From: Sipunculus nudus
Lineage: Eukaryota > Annelida > Sipuncula > Golfingiida > Sipunculidae
Direction: 5' to 3'
Length of the DNA stretch: 64,000 bases
NCBI GenBank assembly: GCA_026874595.1
Contig: CM049314.1
Location: 24,195,729-24,259,728, forward strand
Shown here: positions 34,689 to 45,514 of the stretch, piece by piece
Position numbering within the stretch: position 1 is the first letter of the stretch
Layout of the letters: each line of letters opens with the position of its first letter
The notes under the pieces: model-generated
Databases searched by the model: none
Seen by the model: the letters and a program-made list of their open reading frames with translations, nothing else
What the model was told of the DNA's origin: nothing
Translations under genes and position numbers: made by a program

Positions 34689-37600
34689 GTAAGATAATTC
34701 TTTTATCTTCAAGCTTTGATAGTAATTACCATCAATCTTAGAAATATCCTGCGATCATTTAATTTCTCGTAACTTAGAGGCTGATGAAAAGACAGGAGCA
34801 CAGTTTCATAGCTATCGGCTGGAGCAGCTAACCTTTGATGTCACTAAATGTAGTAATTAATATTTAATATTGATTAATATATGCGTTTATGTATGTTGTA
34901 ACATTGTTTATGGGGAATACTTCTAAAAATTAATTTTAACTTGATGTAGTAACATCAAATACATCAAATATCTGGGGGCGCATTCATTGTAACTTTTTTA
35001 CTTTTAATTTAGCAGAGATACTCCTTTGGTTTTATTTACTCTATCTACAGATCAGCCTGACCTGCCAATTATTGCAGCAGGGACACCTAAACAGAATATA
35101 TAAGACTGAACAAAATCTGAGAATTAGAATAATACACACTTAATACCAAAAGCAGGCCAGGATTGTGTATCTGTCACCATTTCTTACTATATTCATGCAT
35201 GTGATAGTAATATATCGTCTACTAACACTCTTCTAAACTTGTTTAGCTTTGCCAGCGTGCTAAGCCCCTTCGTTTGCTAAAAACACGTATTCGCTTCTTG
35301 AAGGTCACTTCCACGAACTAGACAGGGCTGTATCTCAATATCATTAGGAAATGTAGGACATACAAATACGTTGCGGTGTCATGGCTGCAAAATCTGCCGT
35401 CGGAAACAGCCATAGCGATCTACTGACAGCCAATCAGCCTTCTTGATGAATTAAAAGATTAGACAAAGCATGCATTTCCCTAGCAACTGCAGCCGTCAAA
35501 TCATACAATGCTATGGATCTATAGCATATATGTTCAATTTCAAATTCATTGCAAGACGAATGCACTTCTCGAGTTGTGTTCTCACTACAAACGTGTCCTG
35601 CACCTTTATTTCGGAATCCACACACAGCTGACGATATTCAAGACGCTTCATTTTTTCATAAGAACACTGTGGGGGAGGACGGGGGGGGGGGGGGGGGGGG
35701 TGATGGGAGTGCAGAATATTAAATTGTTTCCAGCTCAACCCGATGCCTTTTTATATTCATCCCCGGCGTTCCCGCAGTTGGATAAAATATCGACCGCCTC
35801 CATCCGCAGTTTCTTGCTTCATGATTTACTATACATCCAACCAACATTTTTATCGTGGATAACCGACTATTGAATTAAAAAAAAAAAAAACATAAAAATG
35901 TTTCATATGAATTTGAGCGTTCATTTTATACATGTGCTTGATACCACACCATGCAACCTAGATTACCCGGTAAAGATCAAAACTTTGCAAAGCACCGGAG
36001 CTGTTTGTGGAGATAAGAAATAAAGAACCAGGAAACAATATCGTTAATACCGTATTAAATGAATGTAGTTACGAGCAGCATGAATGCTTCTCTTCTTCTA
36101 ACTGGCATATTGTATTATGAATATGCTTCAACAGTTGTCATGGTTTGTAATGTGTAAATGTTGGCCTTTTCCAGGAACACTTGGTTCAAGATGTAGCGAA
36201 TTCTCAGTCTGAAATAGAAGTGGGTACCGATATCACCAATCACCAGCTAACCACTGATGCCTTGACAGTGGAACGAAAAGAAAGACGTTTGGCCAGACAA
36301 GGAGGGAATAATCAGTCATACGTCATGACGTTTACGGAGTTTTTGTCTTTGGGACTCAAACTGGACGTGTGCATCAAACTTAACACTAAATCTGACAAAC
36401 AGTCGTCGAATGTTGCCACTGCTATAGGTTGCAGTCTTTTTGCAACCTCGCCTAATTTATTTATCAAATGCCTCGACCAAAATCAGGTAGACAGATCAGA
36501 CCCATTACTCGACAAGGCAATATTGATTTTAAATATTTCTGAATGCACTGGCCAAAACAAACGCACAGAAATCCGTGTGATATGTGCAGACAGGTATGCG
36601 GCTATTGATTTCTCGGGCGAGCAGACTCCACGAGAATCAAAAGTCTGCCTGGTTAGGGGAAAATATTTGAAAGAGATAGGCAACGAAACCAAAGACCAAG
36701 AGACTCTACAAATATTAGCAAAGAAAGTGTGTGGCCATTCGTTTGAAAGAAGTCTTTGGAAACTAACTGTTGCCTCCTCCGTTAGCCAGTGTCATGGTAC
36801 CTTCATAGAAAAAACCGTTCCGGAGAGCACCTATCATAAAATAGTAGCATGTATGTATACTTTCCACTGAAGTCATGTGACTCTGGTGGTGCGGTCTTGT
36901 GGTCAGGTTTGGTGTCGTGGTGTGTGTTAACTGGCCGAGGTGGCGTTATAGCACATCCCAAATTGCACTTACTCTATCAAAGCTCTGTGATATTACTACT
37001 CCATATGTAGGTTCATATGAGTAAAGAGTCACAATAAACTTTCACATTGTAAATCAGGCTGAAATTTCAATAAATTGTCACGAGTGCATATGTAGTGCGA
37101 AGGCCAAGTGTATTGATGCATTCACCATGATAGAATTGCGATATATTATCTGTCATAAGCTGACCGCACATTATAATTTTTGTAAAATATAAATGACTAG
37201 GCCTCTGCCTCTTGGCGTACACAGCAGATCAATGCAAAATTAGAATGGATTTTGTCGTAAGAAGTGGGCTTTTTTGCAAAATAATGGATTTAACAATAAT
37301 GGAAGTGGCTCTCAGAGAAGCGAATCTATTTTTGAATCCTGGTTCCTCACATTTAATGGCCCTGGGTATAGCTGATATTCTTAGTCGTAAACACGACCTT
37401 AGCATACCTGTCTTGAATTACATTAGGGTAGTACTGTTTGGTTCTAGAGAAACATTAATCCCATGAAAAAATGTAATTTTAATTCTCTCTCATAGATAAC
37501 TATTACCATCTCGATTATAGATAAAACTTAACCATTACTAATTATTTCTGATGGCTCCAACGTAACCCTGAACCTGTCAAGAATAATTAACTGTCATTCT

Positions 37601-38935
37601 GAGTAATGATGTCACACAACCTTAACTTTGAGCTCCGTTTATCGCATGGAATTATATTGTTGTTAACATGTAAAGAATGTATTTTTTGTAATTTGTATTT
37701 GATAGACACAAGTGTAGCCTTTGAACTGGTGTGTATTGGCGTCATGTGGCGAGAAGTGTTGGACAAGAACAAGATCATGGCCATGTTGTTTGTAACCTCT
37801 GCTGCCGATATCATCAGTTTGGCTGCCATTCTGATCCAGCTCCATTGGCAGGATCGTCGGGTGGTAGGAACTCCCTGTTTGGTCAGTGCTTGGATGAATC
37901 ACTTTGCCACGACCGTTTCCGCTCTAGTTCACATGCAGATCACGTTCAACCGAGTTGTTGCGGTGGTGTATTCAATGAAAGTCCGATTTTGGTGTAGCTG
38001 GAAGAAAAACGTTCTGGTAAGATTAAGGGTAGAAAATCCCGAAAAGTTATTATAATACGACATAGTAACGTAGGTATGGGTCGCTTCAAAAGTTTTGTAC
38101 AAAGTCTTACTTTTAAATTGATAGATGCTTATAATTATTTTTTTATTTAAATAAATAAAGTAATGTAAAGATACATGTTAGAGATTTAACAATATTGACA
38201 ACGAAACATGTTCTTTGCATAATATGTGCATGGATGTATACAGCAAATGAAACATTTTGATGGTTCTATGCCGACATATCGAAAAATAAATATGATTTGT
38301 TATATGTATGCAAATTAAAAATTAAGTTTCAAAGTTTCCTTTGTATAAGCTTCATTATAAAACATGGTTAAATAATTCATTTGTTTTTATTCTTTTATTT
38401 CCAGGCTCTTGGCGTGTTTGCTGGTCTTGGTTTTATTACGTCTATTGTCATATCTATTCCACGGTTCCTTGACAGAAGTTTCGAATCGAAATGTGATGCG
38501 GCTTTCCTGAAATTGGACATTTATGCACTTACAATGGTCCTGATGTATTACATCTGTTTCGTGTGTGTTCCTGTGCTTATGGTCGTTGTGTGCTCAGTTT
38601 GGATAATCATTGAACTAATCAAGGTCAACCGTGAACGACGTACACTGAGTGGTAATATAAAAGACATCCCGAGTGCCCACATAAATCTTGGTTTGCTGGC
38701 CTCTGTTGTCCTTTTTCTGGTGTTTGTTTTACCTTTGTTGATATTAGATATCTTATCCTCCTTTTTCGGGTCATTCCTGGTTAAACACGCTGCCACATTA
38801 CACAGTCTGCTCTATGTGCGATGCAGTGCAGGTTGTTTGAACTTTGTAGCACGTCTTTTCTTAGTAGGTGATTTCCGGAAGAGGTTTTTAGAGGTGGTGA
38901 AAGCATTTTGCAGAAAATTAAGACTGAGTAATTAA
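34599..38935 (+). CDS. divergent class A-type GPCR with large Cys-rich ectodomain (joined exons)
   Basis: Four exons (34,599-34,688; 36,175-36,850; 37,706-38,016; 38,405-38,935) join with matching phases 0, 1 and 0 into 535 codons plus stop. Residues 1-18 form a signal peptide. About 19-250 form an ectodomain with eight Cys (96, 116, 129, 154, 167, 188, 216, 236), sequons at 27, 76, 150 and 200, and a basic RKERR at 64-68. Seven hydrophobic segments follow. Landmarks: Asp290 (2.50) lies 28 after Glu262 (1.50, normally Asn). Cys313 (3.25) lies 25 before Arg338, giving NRV instead of DRY. Cys389 sits in loop 2. Pro415 and Pro469 fit 5.50 and 6.50. NFVAR at 505-509 replaces NPxxY, six residues before FRKRFLEVV (helix 8). 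It should be a plasma-membrane receptor. Ligand and subfamily are not recognised. Altered DRY and NPxxY could mean unusual coupling. Confidence 0.85.
34689..36174 (+). other. intron 1 of the GPCR gene
   Basis: GT to AG (CTTTTCCAG). It contains a G run (about 35,681-35,700). Much of it aligns by eye with the minus-strand pseudogene intron: 'cttagaaatatcctg' with 44.8 kb, 'cacctaaac' with 44.43 kb, 'atctgcc' with 44.13 kb, and the tandem units at 42.5-44.0 kb. A 121-codon frame at 35,508-35,873 lies inside and is not supported as coding. Confidence 0.75.
36175..36850 (+). CDS. GPCR exon 2: ectodomain
   Basis: 676 bases open from acceptor CCTTTTCCAG to donor GTATGT at 36,851 (phase 1). It is by far the longest uninterrupted non-repeat frame in the window. 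It encodes residues 31-255 with all eight ectodomain cysteines. The first residues, EHLVQDV, follow directly from exon 1 in phase. Reading through the donor meets TGA at 36,868. No domain family is recognised. Confidence 0.8.
36851..37705 (+). other. intron 2 of the GPCR gene
   Basis: GTATGT to TTTGATAG. Phase 1: one base (T) of codon 256 comes from exon 2 and AC from exon 3, giving Tyr. Nothing else is recognised inside. Confidence 0.75.
37706..38016 (+). CDS. GPCR exon 3: TM1-TM3
   Basis: 311 bases ending before donor GTAAGA at 38,017 (phase 0). It encodes TM1 (about 253-270), TM2 with SAAD ending at Asp290, short extracellular loop 1, Cys313 and TM3 ending FNRVVAV. The spacing Cys313 to Arg338 (25 residues) equals the class A 3.25 to 3.50 spacing. 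Confidence 0.85.
38405..38935 (+). CDS. GPCR exon 4: TM4-TM7 and C-tail with stop
   Basis: 177 codons from acceptor TTTATTTCCAG to TAA. It encodes TM4 (about 361-378), loop 2 with Cys389, TM5 with Pro415, TM6 with Pro469 in a VLP context instead of CWxP, TM7 with NFVAR instead of NPxxY, helix 8 DFRKRFLEVV and a short basic tail. No palmitoylation or PDZ motif is certain, though Cys528 follows helix 8. Confidence 0.85.
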   Translation, partial: ALGVFAGLGFITSIVISIPRFLDRSFESKCDAAFLKLDIYALTMVLMYYICFVCVPVLMVVVCSVWIIIELIKVNRERRTLSGNIKDIPSAHINLGLLASVVLFLVFVLPLLILDILSSFFGSFLVKHAATLHSLLYVRCSAGCLNFVARLFLVGDFRKRFLEVVKAFCRKLRLSN

Positions 38936-39038
38936 AATCTATACTGACTAAACATTGCACACGCATGAGTATTCGGTATAGTATGTACTTAAGAGCATCA
39001 TCTATTTGAACATAGTTGATGCTTATTACGTCAAATGT

Positions 39039-39044
39039 AATAAA
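39039..39044 (+). terminator. polyadenylation signal of the GPCR gene
   Basis: Canonical AATAAA 104 bases after the stop codon and the first such hexamer downstream. Confidence 0.6.
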
Positions 39045-41959
39045 GAAAAATTCTTGCCATTTTCATAGGTAATTCTTTTCTTCGACAATCAACTTATTGC
39101 TGAATCAATTAATCGGTGGTTATTTGAAAGACTTATAACCTTATTTACAGGTAATAACTAAGTTTCCTGCTGAAACCCGTTTATAGAGTTTGGTAGAAAG
39201 CTTAATAATAAAACGACAACAGAAAGACCTTTAGATTGTTGGATAATCATATAATATTCATTTAAGTGTCCTATCAATGCTTACTAGATCTGGCACAGTA
39301 CTGATCTGATCTGGTTGATCAGCCATTTTTTTTTATGTTAACATGAGATCATTCATTCTCATTGACTAAAAAAATGTAACTCACGGTGTCGTAAAGGTTT
39401 TACCATTTGTAAACAAAACTTTGAATGAGATATGTAGCATTGTCTTTTGAAATCATTGTGTTTGCTTTTGGTGCTGTGGGTCAAAGGTTTCATTTTGATT
39501 TTAATTTGTTTGCCTTCGCTTGCTTTTAATGAACACACCCCTCAGAAATGTAATAGGTTACGACTTACAACCAGTCAAGTGTGACAGACGCCGTCTGGGA
39601 GCTCCTGTTGGGAATTCTTTAACAACAATTTCCATTTTTATCAACCATAGATAAAGCTACGAAAATAACGATTTCTTCTCCTGATATTTATCTGACAATG
39701 TGCTCTCATTTCTCTCACATTGTGACTCACGTAATTCTTTAAATTATGATATTGCTCACATGTATCATAAATAAGTTGAGGCTCACGGGGTATTTCACAT
39801 TAAAATATTGCCAAAAGGGTTTCTCGCTTAAAGATGTTGCTCATGGGGTTTATCACATTAAGATATTGCTCACGTGGTATCTCATTAAGAAGTTGCTCAC
39901 TTTTATCTCCTATCCTGATATTGCTCACAACTGTCTCACAGTATGATAATTACCAGATTTATCTCACTTATGAAATTGCTAACATATATCTAACCTTACG
40001 GTTTTGTAATTTTGCTTACTTTAAGAAACTCAAATGTAAATATATATATGTGTGTGTGTGTGTATTTTTGTGTCCGTCACTGTCCCCTAATATAGCAATG
40101 AACACTAGCCCCTGTTAACAACACTCTTTGACAATGTTACGTGTTTAAGTGCTGCTTATATTGTATCCTGACTTTGATGAATGCAAATGTGACGTCATTA
40201 AATCGTCAAATGAGACAAATAATGTGTTCTTTTGTCTGTTGATGTGAGTTGAGAGGTAAATGTCCTTATGGCATGCGTTTTTGTTCTGACAGGATACCTG
40301 GCTACGTTTTGTTAAAAAATGTGCTGAATGAAGACATCATGATCTTTTTGATATTTGTACTACAAATAATGGCAATCCGGTGAATTTACAGTGTACTACA
40401 AATAATGGGACTCCAGAGAATTTACCTTCCACATTTATTATATTTGCATCTTTATTTATTCCTAATATGTCTGAATTATACAAAGGTTTTATCAAAAAGT
40501 TCCTTATGCTCAGTCAACCTAACAAGCCATGAACAAACCCGAAGTAATCTGTTCCGATATTGCAATTTTCTACATTTCCAACCATTTCATATATTGCTTA
40601 TGCTGATGAACAGAGCTAAACACAGCGCTTCAGCTCAACAGGCGTCAAGGATAATTGGGTTGATGAAGATCCTGTTAATGTAAGGGCATAACCTCTACAA
40701 CATCTCTGTTATACACCAATTAGACACACTCCTGACATTTACTCACAGAGTGGTTTTAAAGGTAAAACAACTCACCAGGTTAGGTTTCACACCGTGTATG
40801 TGTATAATTTCATGAGGGATCAATGTCAATGAAGTTGAAGCAAAAAGGCCACCAAAGTGACGAAATCGTCAACAGAGGTTACTAACAACATGGTCATGAA
40901 CTTGTCCGTGTTTCATTTTTGTCATCACATGATGCACAAGAAGTCGATAGCGACTCTTTAGTCTGACAAAAATAACAATAAAAATACATAATTACATGTT
41001 TATCAGACTAAATTGTGGTAATTGTAGGGCCATCTTGGATAATTTGTGGTGGCTCAGGATGGACCATATTCAAAAGGTGAAAGTTCTGCATGACAGGGAA
41101 GGAAAATTACATGCTTAAGTTTGGTTACATATTTTTGTTAATAAATCACATGACTCCAATACACAGCAGTTCCAATGCGACGCTTGTGTGTGATAAATAT
41201 AAAAATGAAAAAAAAAAAATAAATCGGTACTTGATTAACACTCTACCTAAAAGCTTTATATAGGTGGTATTACTCTGATTTCAGTCGAAGACAATACGGA
41301 CAGGTATTGTCAACTGAGAGTAATATTGGCATCCTCCAGTAGTAAATAAGTATTTAGTATATGATTAAACATCACTAAATTAATAACTTCATCCTAGATT
41401 TAAATGCATATCATACATTAGTTCTCTTTCGGGGAAAGACGCCATACAATCTATGCAGTTAGCGATACCAACAATAACATGTCATACAACAAACGGAGCT
41501 GGCAATTAAGGTTGGGCGAAAACATCAATCAGAGTGGCATTCAGTAACTGTGGTTGTTCAAAGTAATTGTGGACCAACTTTGGATAATAAGTGATGGTTT
41601 AGGGTGATCAAAATGCATAAAGGTATTAATTTTAAGAAACAATGACATGCTATGTTTTGTTAGAGCTTTAAGGAGTTAATTATAATTATATCGCTGATGC
41701 CCCAAAGCTCGCCGAAAGGGTCTTCCTCGGGATAGTGTTTGTTCTACAGGTGAACTTTGCTACGTTCTTTATCTAGCGTAACTCAAAATAGCACGATACG
41801 GTTGTGTCTATCGATATATATGTAAGCTGTAAACTAGAGCAATTATTCTTCCTTCAAGAGCATCGAGGTGAGGCGTCAAAGGTTAAGATTCGCCACCCTG
41901 AGAGCCGCTTTAAATGACAATATTACACTCATTGTATTGACAGAAGAGCCGTCTTATCT
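39045..41959. other. gene-free stretch between receptor gene and pseudogene
   Basis: No exon found. I looked on the minus strand for copies of receptor exons 3 and 4 that would extend the pseudogene and saw none. It contains the 28-bp minisatellite at 39.75-39.99 kb. Confidence 0.55.
39748..39990. repeat. 28-29-bp minisatellite, about nine copies
   Basis: The core 'gatattgctcac' or variants occurs at about 39,748, 39,776, 39,805, 39,834, 39,862, 39,891, 39,918, 39,947 and 39,975. The copies are diverged but the period is constant. Confidence 0.85.
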
Positions 41960-42013
41960 TTACTAGAGTTACTCCAACCACAAACACATGACCCATGAGG
42001 GACATATACATAC

Positions 42014-42397
42014 ATGATACTACTTTATGATAGGTGTTCTCCATGGCAATTTGTCGTGCCGATATAAATGCTTTGTGAGTCAACAAATAGTGCCCAAAGT
42101 CGCTTTTCAACCCAATATCCACACACTTCTTTTGCTATCCATAGAAGCGTCTCTTGGTGCTTGGTTCCGTTCCTGTACCTTTTCTCTTCCGTATATTTTC
42201 CTCTTCCCAGACAGACTTTCTACGCCGATACATCTACAGCAGAATACCTGGTTGCACATTAAAAAAAAGAACCTAGTGGTATTGTTTTGGCCGATTATTC
42301 CCCGGTCTGGCTATTCGCCCTTCCTTTTGTTTCACTATATGTTGGTAACAGCTTCCAGGGCAGTTTGAAAACTCCTCATATCATGAATGAAGTGTTC
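42014..42397 (-). pseudogene. receptor exon 2 remnant
   Basis: 384 bases against 676 in the intact exon. It starts GAACACTT after CCCTTTTGGT, where the gene has CCTTTTCCAG. It ends ACCTATCATAAAGTAGTATCAT before a retained GTATGT donor. The middle of the ectodomain is deleted, joining sequence near Asn75-Asn76 to sequence near Gly156-Gln157. Confidence 0.85.
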
Positions 42398-42543
42398 ACC
42401 AAAAGGGCAACATTTTCACAACACAAACATTGGTTGCTGCAGTGGATGTATGATCATAAAACAGTATACAAGTTAGAATGAAAGCGGCATTCATTCTAAA
42501 TGTGACTGTATCCTTCTATAATCTGATGAGTTTGGCGTGGTCC

Positions 42544-44015
42544 AAAAAGCGATATTCCACTCTAAACGCAAGCTTGGAACCAAATTAGACTTTCTTTACA
42601 GATTGATTCTCGTCTAGACACGCCCTCATCGAGCCCTGACTAGTTTTTAATCCTTGTTTCTCGAAACAGCTCCTGGGGGCTGCAATTTTGATTACAGGTA
42701 AAATCGAGTATGTCATAAGCCACATGTCGAATTTATGGATATGCCGCTAGTTCACGGTATTCATATTATCCTTTCCTGTGTCTTAATCTCTATTATTTAC
42801 AAACAGCTCCCGTGCTTCTTCCAGAATGAAACTGTTACAAGGAAGCCAGATTGCATGGCGGTGTCTACATAAATATTCTATACAGGCCAGTGCATTATAA
42901 GCATTAGAATATATTTAGCCATTTTCATAGTTGGTTTAAAATGAAGATGTTGATGGATTTGTCATAAAACAGATTTGTGATAAAGCGGACCGGTTGCAGA
43001 CAAAGGCATTAAACTGCCTGACCGGAAGACTGCCAGTTACTACTAGGTATTATGTTAGGCTGGAAACAGCTTAATATTTTGGCCCCCACAGATCCCTTGT
43101 GAAAGCATGAAGCGACCCGAATATCGTTAGCTGAGTACGATTTCCGGCAGAAAGGTGTTTGATATGTCTGTAGTGTGAACACAGATCACGGTGTGTTATC
43201 TTACTGCATTAAAATTCTTAATTAACACATGTACGCTTTATGCCTTATGCATTGAATGTTTTTAAGCAAAAAAAGCGATATTCCACTCTAAACGCAAGCT
43301 TGGAACCAAATTATACTTTCTCCACAGATGGATTCTCTTCTAGACGCGCCCTCATCGAGCCCTGACTTGTTTTTTATCCTTTTTTTCTCGAAACAGGTCC
43401 TGGGGGCTCCAACTTTGATTACAGGTAAAATCAAGTATGTCATAAGCCACAAGTCGAATTTATGGATATGCCGATAGTTCGCGGTATTCATATTATCCTT
43501 TCCTGTGTCTTAATTTCTATTATTTACAACCAGTTCCCGTGCTCTTTCCAGATTGGGAAACCAGATTGCATGGCAGTGTCTACATAAATATTCTATACAG
43601 GCCAGGACATTATAAGCATTAGAATATATTTAGCCATTTTCATGGTTGGTTGTTCAAGATAAAGATGTTGATGGATTTGTCATAAAACAGATTTGTGATA
43701 AAGCGGGCCGGTTGCAGACAAAGGCATATGGAAGCGGCGGCTGTGTTCAGTATTTTATTAAACTGCCTGCCCGGAAGACTGCCAATTACTACTAGGTATT
43801 ATGCTGGTCTGGAAATAGCTTAATATTTTGGCCCCCACAGATCCTTAGTGAAAGCATAAAGCGACCCGAATATCGTGAGCTGAGTACGATTTCCGACAGA
43901 AAGGTGTTTGATATGTCTGTAGGGTGAACACAGATCACGGTGTGTAATCTTAATGCATTAAAATTCTTAATTAATACATGTACGCTTTATGCCTTATGCA
44001 TTGAATGCTTTTAAG
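42544..44015. repeat. tandem duplication of a ~735-bp intron segment
   Basis: Unit A spans 42,544-43,266 and unit B 43,270-44,015, in direct orientation and clearly alike from end to end. Unit B has an extra stretch near 43,728-43,758. Unit A has a short extra run near 42,827-42,842. Read on the minus strand, both correspond to receptor intron 1 around 35.5-36.1 kb: 'ctgtggggg', 'aatattaa.ttgtttccag', 'gagctgttt'. Confidence 0.85.
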
Positions 44016-44864
44016 AATACAGTGGACAGGGAAAATCCGTTTTGTCACACAATGTGTTTTATCAAATAGGCTGTCTAGCTGTCGACACCAGCGCCATGGC
44101 TCTTTCCAATAGGCAGATTATGCTGTCATGATTGAGCGTTGTTTTAGGACCCCGCAATGTAAGTCTTCTTAATTAAATTTTGCTTTGTTACAGATATTTC
44201 GTGTGCATTTATTCTCACCGGGGAATGACCGCTAATGAGCGGATAATCATTCTAAGAAAAGGATGGGATCAACACCCCGGTACAGGTTAACATTCATGTC
44301 GGCAGCGCTAATAGACTAAAATAACTCTAACATGCACGAATAAAGGGAATCCACAAAATTCTGCGATGCTTTTTGGTATTTAATGTATATTATTTCCTGA
44401 ATTCCGCTTTCTCTCTCATATTTAGTTTAGGTGTCCTGAAGTTATTGGCAGCTCAGGCAGATCTTAAGAGAAGAAGTCATAAAAATGAGAGGATCAGATC
44501 TCCATTGACTAGATTAAAGTTAAAATAGCTCAAAGTTTTCTCCCGCGGCACACTGGATGATCCTATTGAAAATCTGTACAATAAGTGTACGCCGTGATAC
44601 TGGTGTGATATTCCATCAACTTAAAGTTAATTCTTACCACACCTGCCGATTATAAAAAAACTACATATATATGACATCTATTTTAATGTCGAATATGTAG
44701 AATATTATTTTTTGAAATCGAAAGTTAGCTACTCCTGATGATTACTATGAGACTCCGTTGTTGCCTTGTTATCATCCTCTCAATTTCTAGTCATTACATG
44801 ATCACAGTATATTTCTAAGATGTCTGGTTATTACGGCCAAATCTTGAAAAAAAAATTGTCTTAC

Positions 44865-44951
44865 CTCTGAAATCTGCAAGTTACTAACTAATATATCTGC
44901 TTGATTGTGAAATATGCTTTTGATAAAAATAAAGAAAACATGAACTCTCAT
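44865..44951 (-). pseudogene. receptor exon 1 remnant, still open
   Basis: 29 codons starting ATGAGAGTT and ending GAG before GTAAGA. The encoded leader keeps the pattern MRV, a hydrophobic core, HNQAD (HIQAD in the gene) and a final IS before the last codon. The ATG and donor are intact although the gene downstream is broken. Confidence 0.85.
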
Positions 44952-45149
44952 GTTGTACTGTCAGTCCATCTTGCTGGCACGTTTCAAACTTAGTAATTTG
45001 CAGGTCGAACTGCAGCAATTTTAGTCAGCCAAACAACATATATTTCACGCTGGGGTGTTAATGTGACTTAACAATGAATATATAAGGGATAATCTACAAT
45101 AATGATTCAAAATTATGTTATTTCTGTTGGGCTTCAGTGCAGGTAACTT

Positions 45150-45445
45150 TCAATTCAAACTGGTCGTTGAGCCAATACATGGCCAGCGACTGAATTCATC
45201 TGGTGGCCCCATTCAAGGAGTCGTGACCCTTGCTTTAACGCTGGAAATGTCACATACAATTCGTTTTTAAAGATTAGGGATACGCCTATGCTTGTGCAAG
45301 AAAATTTCATAAAGCGGTGTCTCAGATATATTAGTTAAACACACTTTTCCCGTAAATAGCCCCGTCATGATCCAGGATTTACAGGCAGAGTAAATAAAAG
45401 GAACATCGTGATATCCTAAATAACCTGGATAACCGTAGATTATTA
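45150..45445 (-). repeat. copy 3 of the receptor 5'-flank block
   Basis: The reverse complement aligns with 34,257-34,545: ctacggttatc, ctggatcatgac, cgctttatgaa, cgtatccctaatc, tgtatgtgac, ggtcacgac, gaattcagtcg. The CRE-like TGACGT is TGACAT here (45,247-45,252). It sits about 200 bases upstream of the pseudogene ATG. Confidence 0.8.
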
Positions 45446-45478
45446 TGTAAAAATGACTGCCAACCTGTATGTACGTCC

Positions 45479-45480
<2 letters not shown>

Positions 45481-45511
<31 letters not shown>
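45481..45511. repeat. (TA)n microsatellite
   Basis: About 30 bases of alternating TA. In the minus-strand reading it precedes flank block copy 3, the same arrangement as at 34.2 kb. Confidence 0.9.

Positions 45512-45514
<3 letters not shown>

Larger units (their letters stand above)
41960..44951 (-). pseudogene. inverted unprocessed pseudogene of the GPCR (exons 1-2)
   Basis: On the minus strand the order 5' flank, exon 1, intron 1, exon 2 and the start of intron 2 follows that of the receptor gene at 34.2-36.9 kb, so this is a segmental inverted duplicate and not a retrocopy. Exon 1 (44,951-44,865) remains open with its donor. In exon 2 (42,397-42,014) the acceptor AG has become GT and an internal block equal to about residues 77-155 of the receptor is missing. 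The later part still shows KVCL, RGKY and ETL...AK.VCG before running into a stop. Part of intron 1 is tandemly duplicated. Homology fades near 41,960. Exons 3 and 4 are absent, so no receptor can be made. Confidence 0.85.

Noticed and set aside
35508-35873. 121-codon plus-strand frame with a poly-Gly run
   Set aside because: Lies in receptor intron 1, contains a G-run artefact, and the homologous pseudogene intron does not keep the frame.
37606-37705. Extending receptor exon 3 upstream to the ATG at 37,606
   Set aside because: The acceptor at 37,704-37,705 restores the phase from exon 2. The upstream extension has no counterpart in receptor topology.
42027-42368. 113-codon plus-strand frame
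   Set aside because: Antisense to the receptor exon 2 pseudogene. No family resemblance.
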